8,877 bases of DNA, from assembly GCA_012031955.1 (NCBI GenBank), contig JAAURZ010000066.1:1-8877 (forward strand). Reading direction: 5' to 3'. Below, one piece after another: positions 5,976 to 8,877 of this stretch. Position 1 is the stretch's first letter. Each line of letters starts with the position of its first letter. Origin of the DNA: Bacteroidia bacterium (GTDB lineage Bacteria > Bacteroidota > Bacteroidia > Cytophagales > Cyclobacteriaceae). The position numbers and the translations under genes were made by a program. The notes below the pieces were generated by a model. That model worked only from the letters and a program-made list of their open reading frames with translations, ran no database searches and had not been told where the DNA came from.

Positions 5976-8142
5976 ATGTCCTCGAATAAAATGTCCATGT
6001 CTACACCACTCGAAATACTTCGGCAAAAATTTGGCTATAGCTCCTTCCGGTTGGAACAGGAAAGGGTGATCGACACCGTGCTGCAAAGGCGCGATACATT
6101 TGTGCTCATGCCCACCGGCGGCGGCAAGTCGCTCTGTTTCCAGATCCCCGCGCTGCTGCTCGAAAACCTCACCGTGGTGATCTCCCCGCTTATCGCGCTG
6201 ATGAAAGACCAGGTTGACGCACTCCGGCTCAACGGCATTCCCGCGGCTTACCTGAATTCAACGCAACATTTTCTTGAACAGGAAGAAATCTTGCGGCAGG
6301 TGCAAAACGGCGAGATAAAACTTCTGTACCTGGCGCCCGAAAAATTGCTGCGCAACAATGGCGCCTTTATCAAGACACTCGAGTCGCTGAGGGTAAGTAT
6401 GTACGCCATCGATGAAGCGCATTGCATTTCGCACTGGGGTCACGACTTCCGGCCGGAGTACCTCATGCTGGCGAAGCTAAAAGACGCAATGCCGGAAACA
6501 CCCATCATCGCGCTCACAGCCACAGCCGATGCGCTCACGCGCAAAGACATCATCGAAAAGCTGGCGCTACGAAATCCTGCCACTTTTGTATCCAGCTTCA
6601 ACAGGGCCAACATTCGTTATACCGTGGAACAAAAGCGGGATAGCTTTGCCAAGCTTCTGCAATTTCTTTCAGCGCACAACGACGACGCCGGCGTAATCTA
6701 TTGCCTGTCGCGACACTCCACGGAACAGGTGCACCGACCTGGTTGCCAAAGGTTATGCAGCCCCTGCCCTACCACGCCGGGCTCGACAAAGAAACACGCG
6801 CGCGACACCAGGAAATGTTTCTGAGAGACGAAATCAAAATTATGGTGGCAACCATCGCCTTTGGCATGGGCATCGACAAGTCGAACGTGCGCTATGTGGT
6901 GCACATGGACCTGCCCAAGAACATTGAAAGCTACTACCAGGAAACTGGCCGCGCGGTCGCGACGGTCTTGACAGCGAGGCGCTGTTATTTTATTCCGCCG
7001 CCGACGCCTTCAAGCTCAAGCGGCTCGTGGAAGTGGAAGACAACCGCGAACAAACCGGCGTCTACCTGAAAAAACTTGACCAGATGGTCACGTTTGGCGA
7101 ACTGACGAGCTGCCGGCGAAAATATTTATTGAATTACTTTGGCGAAGAGGCACCCGACCAGTGTGGCAATTGCGACAACTGCATCACGCGGGTCCATACA
7201 TTCGACGGCACCGTACTTGCGCAAAAAGCGCTGTCGGCCGTCGTGCGCCTGAATGAGGGCTTCGGCGTTAATTATGTGATCGATTTTCTCCGCGGGTCGC
7301 ACGCAGAAAAAATCCGGGAAGAGCACAAGTCCCTCAAGACCTTCGGTGTAGGAAGCGACGTGAGCAAGGAAGCGTGGAAAAGTATCTTCCACGACCTGAT
7401 CGCCCAGGGCCACCTTGTGAAATCGGTCGGCAACTATCCCTTGCTCCGGCTCACCGCTACGAGCGATGACGTGCTGAAAGGCAGAATCCAGGTGAACCTC
7501 ACGCAATCGAAAGAAAAGATCAAAGTGAATGAACCCGGTACCGGCTATGAAGCGGCGTTGTTGCAGCAACTGAAGGTGCGCCGACGCGAACTGGCCGACG
7601 CGGAAAATGTACCGGCGTACCAAATACTTTCCGACGCAACGCTTACAGAGGTCGCGACATTCCTGCCGCTCGACAAGGCCGGACTCAGCCGCATCAATGG
7701 CTTCGGTCAAATCAAATTAGAAAAATACGGCAAGGCATTTTGTGAAATCGTCTTTTCGTACTGCCGGCATCACCAACTACAGTCGCGCATCGATCAGAAG
7801 TCGCCGCGACGGCAACGCTACACGAATCCGGAACGAGAAACGGACACCAAAATCCAGAGCCTGAATCTAATCAACGAGGGGCATTCCGTTTCCGAAGTCG
7901 CGCGGCAACGCGGCCTTTCCGTAAGTACCGTGGAGAACCACCTTACCTTTTTCGTACAGCAAAACAAAATTGAAATTGAAAAACTCGTATCCGCCGAAAA
8001 GATCGCGGCTATCGAAAAGGCTTTCACGACAACTGCAGACACCATGCTTTCACCTGTGAAACAGATGCTGGGTGACGGCTTCTCGTATGGCGAAATCAGG
8101 TTTGTACGGGCACACCTTTTCAAAGAAATTCCAAATCCATAA
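5976..8142 (+). CDS. recQ: ATP-dependent DNA helicase RecQ with C-terminal HTH extension, apparent frameshifts
   Basis: About 722 residues after correction. Superfamily 2 motifs appear in order: Walker A PTGGGKS (about 46-52), [15 protein letters not shown] (146-149) with the RecQ aromatic loop [37 protein letters not shown] and [12 protein letters not shown]. Next come the zinc site Cys-x16-Cys-x2-Cys-x2-Cys (7111-7182), an RQC winged helix, an HRDC domain (about 7549-7755) and an HTH_40-like tail ([20 protein letters not shown]). RecQ unwinds DNA 3' to 5' in recombinational repair. The start is ATG 5976 (TTG 5970 and ATG 5991 are alternatives). Frame changes occur near 6729-6733 (probably two bases lost, restoring STEQVATDL), at 6761-6764 (extra C, restoring AALPYHAGL) and at 6955-6956 (one G lost, restoring GRAGRDG). 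It ends 7 bases before dnaE. Confidence 0.93.
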
Positions 8143-8149
8143 GTGGCGT

Positions 8150-8877
8150 ATGTATTTCAACTGCCATACCGCTTTCAGCTTCAAATACGGGACACTCACA
8201 ATCGAGCGATTGTTTCAGGAGGCACAACGGTACGGCATAAAAAAACTGGCGCTCACCGACATCAACAACACCGCCGCCTATGTCGAAATGCTCCGGCACT
8301 GCGCCGAGTATGCGCCCGCGCATCCGGGTAGCCAGACAACGAAGTATGGCAAACCAGCTTATAGCCTCGACATCGCGCTGGGCGTGGAGTTCCGGAACGA
8401 AAACGAATTGCGCTTTATAGCGCTGGCCAAAAATGGAGACGGCTTCACGGAAATCAACCGGTTCCTGTCTTTCCACAACCGGCACAACAAGGCGATCCCC
8501 ATGCGTGCGCCGGAGTTTCAGGATGTGTTTGTAATATACCCTTTCGGGAAAATATTTCCGGAACAACTTCGCAGCAACGAATACATCGGCATTCGTAAAA
8601 GTCAACTGACACAATTCTCATTCTCAACATTGCGCAAGGAGTTCCCCGGAAAATTTCTGGCATGGCACCCTGTCACATTCGCCACCAAGACCGACTTTAA
8701 CGTGCATCGCCTGTTGCGTGCCATCGACAACAATACATTGCTCAGCAAGCTGCCGACACACCAGCAAGCACAGCCCGACGAGTGCATGACGCCGGCAGAA
8801 GCACTGGAAGCTCAGTTTGCCGATTGCCCCGACCTCGTGGAGCGGGCGAATTTCATACTCGACAACTGCTCGCACTC
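8150..8877 (+). CDS. dnaE: DNA polymerase III alpha-subunit-like polymerase (accessory DnaE), N-terminal part
   Basis: An open frame from ATG 8150 runs to the window edge (242 codons) without a stop; the rest is outside. It begins MYFNCHTAFSFKYGTL and continues with LALTDINN and IALGVEFRNENE, the PHP-domain landmarks of bacterial C-family polymerases; a conserved VIYPFGK segment follows. The usual His-x-His metal motif reads Asn-x-His (residues 4-6), and the TDH-type motif reads TDIN, so the PHP phosphoesterase site is degenerate. This N-terminus resembles the second, accessory DnaE found beside dinB in Bacteroidota rather than the main replicase. That is inference, since the polymerase core is not visible. 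The start 7 bases after the recQ stop suggests coupled translation. Such DnaE copies serve translesion synthesis in other phyla. Confidence 0.88.
   Translation, partial: MYFNCHTAFSFKYGTLTIERLFQEAQRYGIKKLALTDINNTAAYVEMLRHCAEYAPAHPGSQTTKYGKPAYSLDIALGVEFRNENELRFIALAKNGDGFTEINRFLSFHNRHNKAIPMRAPEFQDVFVIYPFGKIFPEQLRSNEYIGIRKSQLTQFSFSTLRKEFPGKFLAWHPVTFATKTDFNVHRLLRAIDNNTLLSKLPTHQQAQPDECMTPAEALEAQFADCPDLVERANFILDNCSH

Noticed and set aside
6698..7069. Separate small genes inside recQ (frames at 6701-7069 and 7027 onward)
   Set aside because: Their translations are consecutive RecQ motifs ([12 protein letters not shown], the zinc-site cysteines, RQC and HRDC domains), so they are pieces of one frameshifted gene.
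7126..7710. 194-codon minus-strand open frame inside recQ
   Set aside because: It lies wholly opposite conserved RecQ RQC/HRDC coding sequence; long antisense frames are common in moderately G+C-rich genes.
1..8877. CRISPR array, tRNA, rRNA, insertion sequence or phage attachment site
   Set aside because: No regularly spaced repeats, cloverleaf-like sequence, transposase motifs or flanking direct repeats were seen on reading both strands.

Overview
The window looks like chromosomal DNA from a Bacteroidota bacterium, most likely of the Cytophagales/Chitinophagales type. This is inferred from: coding DNA of balanced to moderately high G+C set in A+T-rich intergenic stretches; starts that mostly lack Shine-Dalgarno sequences; a long RecQ with a C-terminal helix-turn-helix extension; and a clustered S24 repressor, Y-family polymerase and second DnaE. 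No rRNA, tRNA, insertion sequence or CRISPR array was seen.

Left part (1-3058): ordinary accessory genes. The tail of an unidentified plus-strand gene ends at 74. A small Cro/C1-type regulator (minus, 169-387) is divergent from an unrecognised 111-residue protein (546-881), which is followed by a strong hairpin. A WYL-domain (YafY-like) regulator sits at 1139-1834 with a palindrome in its upstream region. A 73-residue unknown protein (1922-2143) stops one base before a secreted or outer-membrane beta-rich protein (2145-2867).

Right part (3059-8877): a DNA-damage/mutagenesis cassette. A 260-residue Cro/C1 HTH + S24 peptidase repressor (minus) is divergent from dinB (DNA polymerase IV). dinB is followed in the same direction by a LigT-like 2'-5' RNA ligase-family protein, recQ and a second-type dnaE cut by the window end. 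The repressor-dinB gap holds two near-identical 15-bp inverted repeats, ACTAAATATTTTAGT and ACTAATTTATTTAGT, centred 33 bp apart. recQ and dnaE are 7 bases apart. The likely logic is that DNA damage triggers repressor self-cleavage, which releases a set comprising a translesion polymerase, an accessory replicative-type polymerase, a helicase and an RNA-end/cyclic-phosphodiester-type enzyme. This resembles lexA-imuA-imuB-dnaE2 cassettes of other phyla but has different members.

Three neighbouring genes (dinB, the LigT-like gene, recQ) each carry one or more single- or double-base frame changes, mostly in short homopolymers. When these are corrected, each gene gives a continuous full-length family protein. 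I read this as sequencing/assembly error more likely than decay; raw reads would decide.
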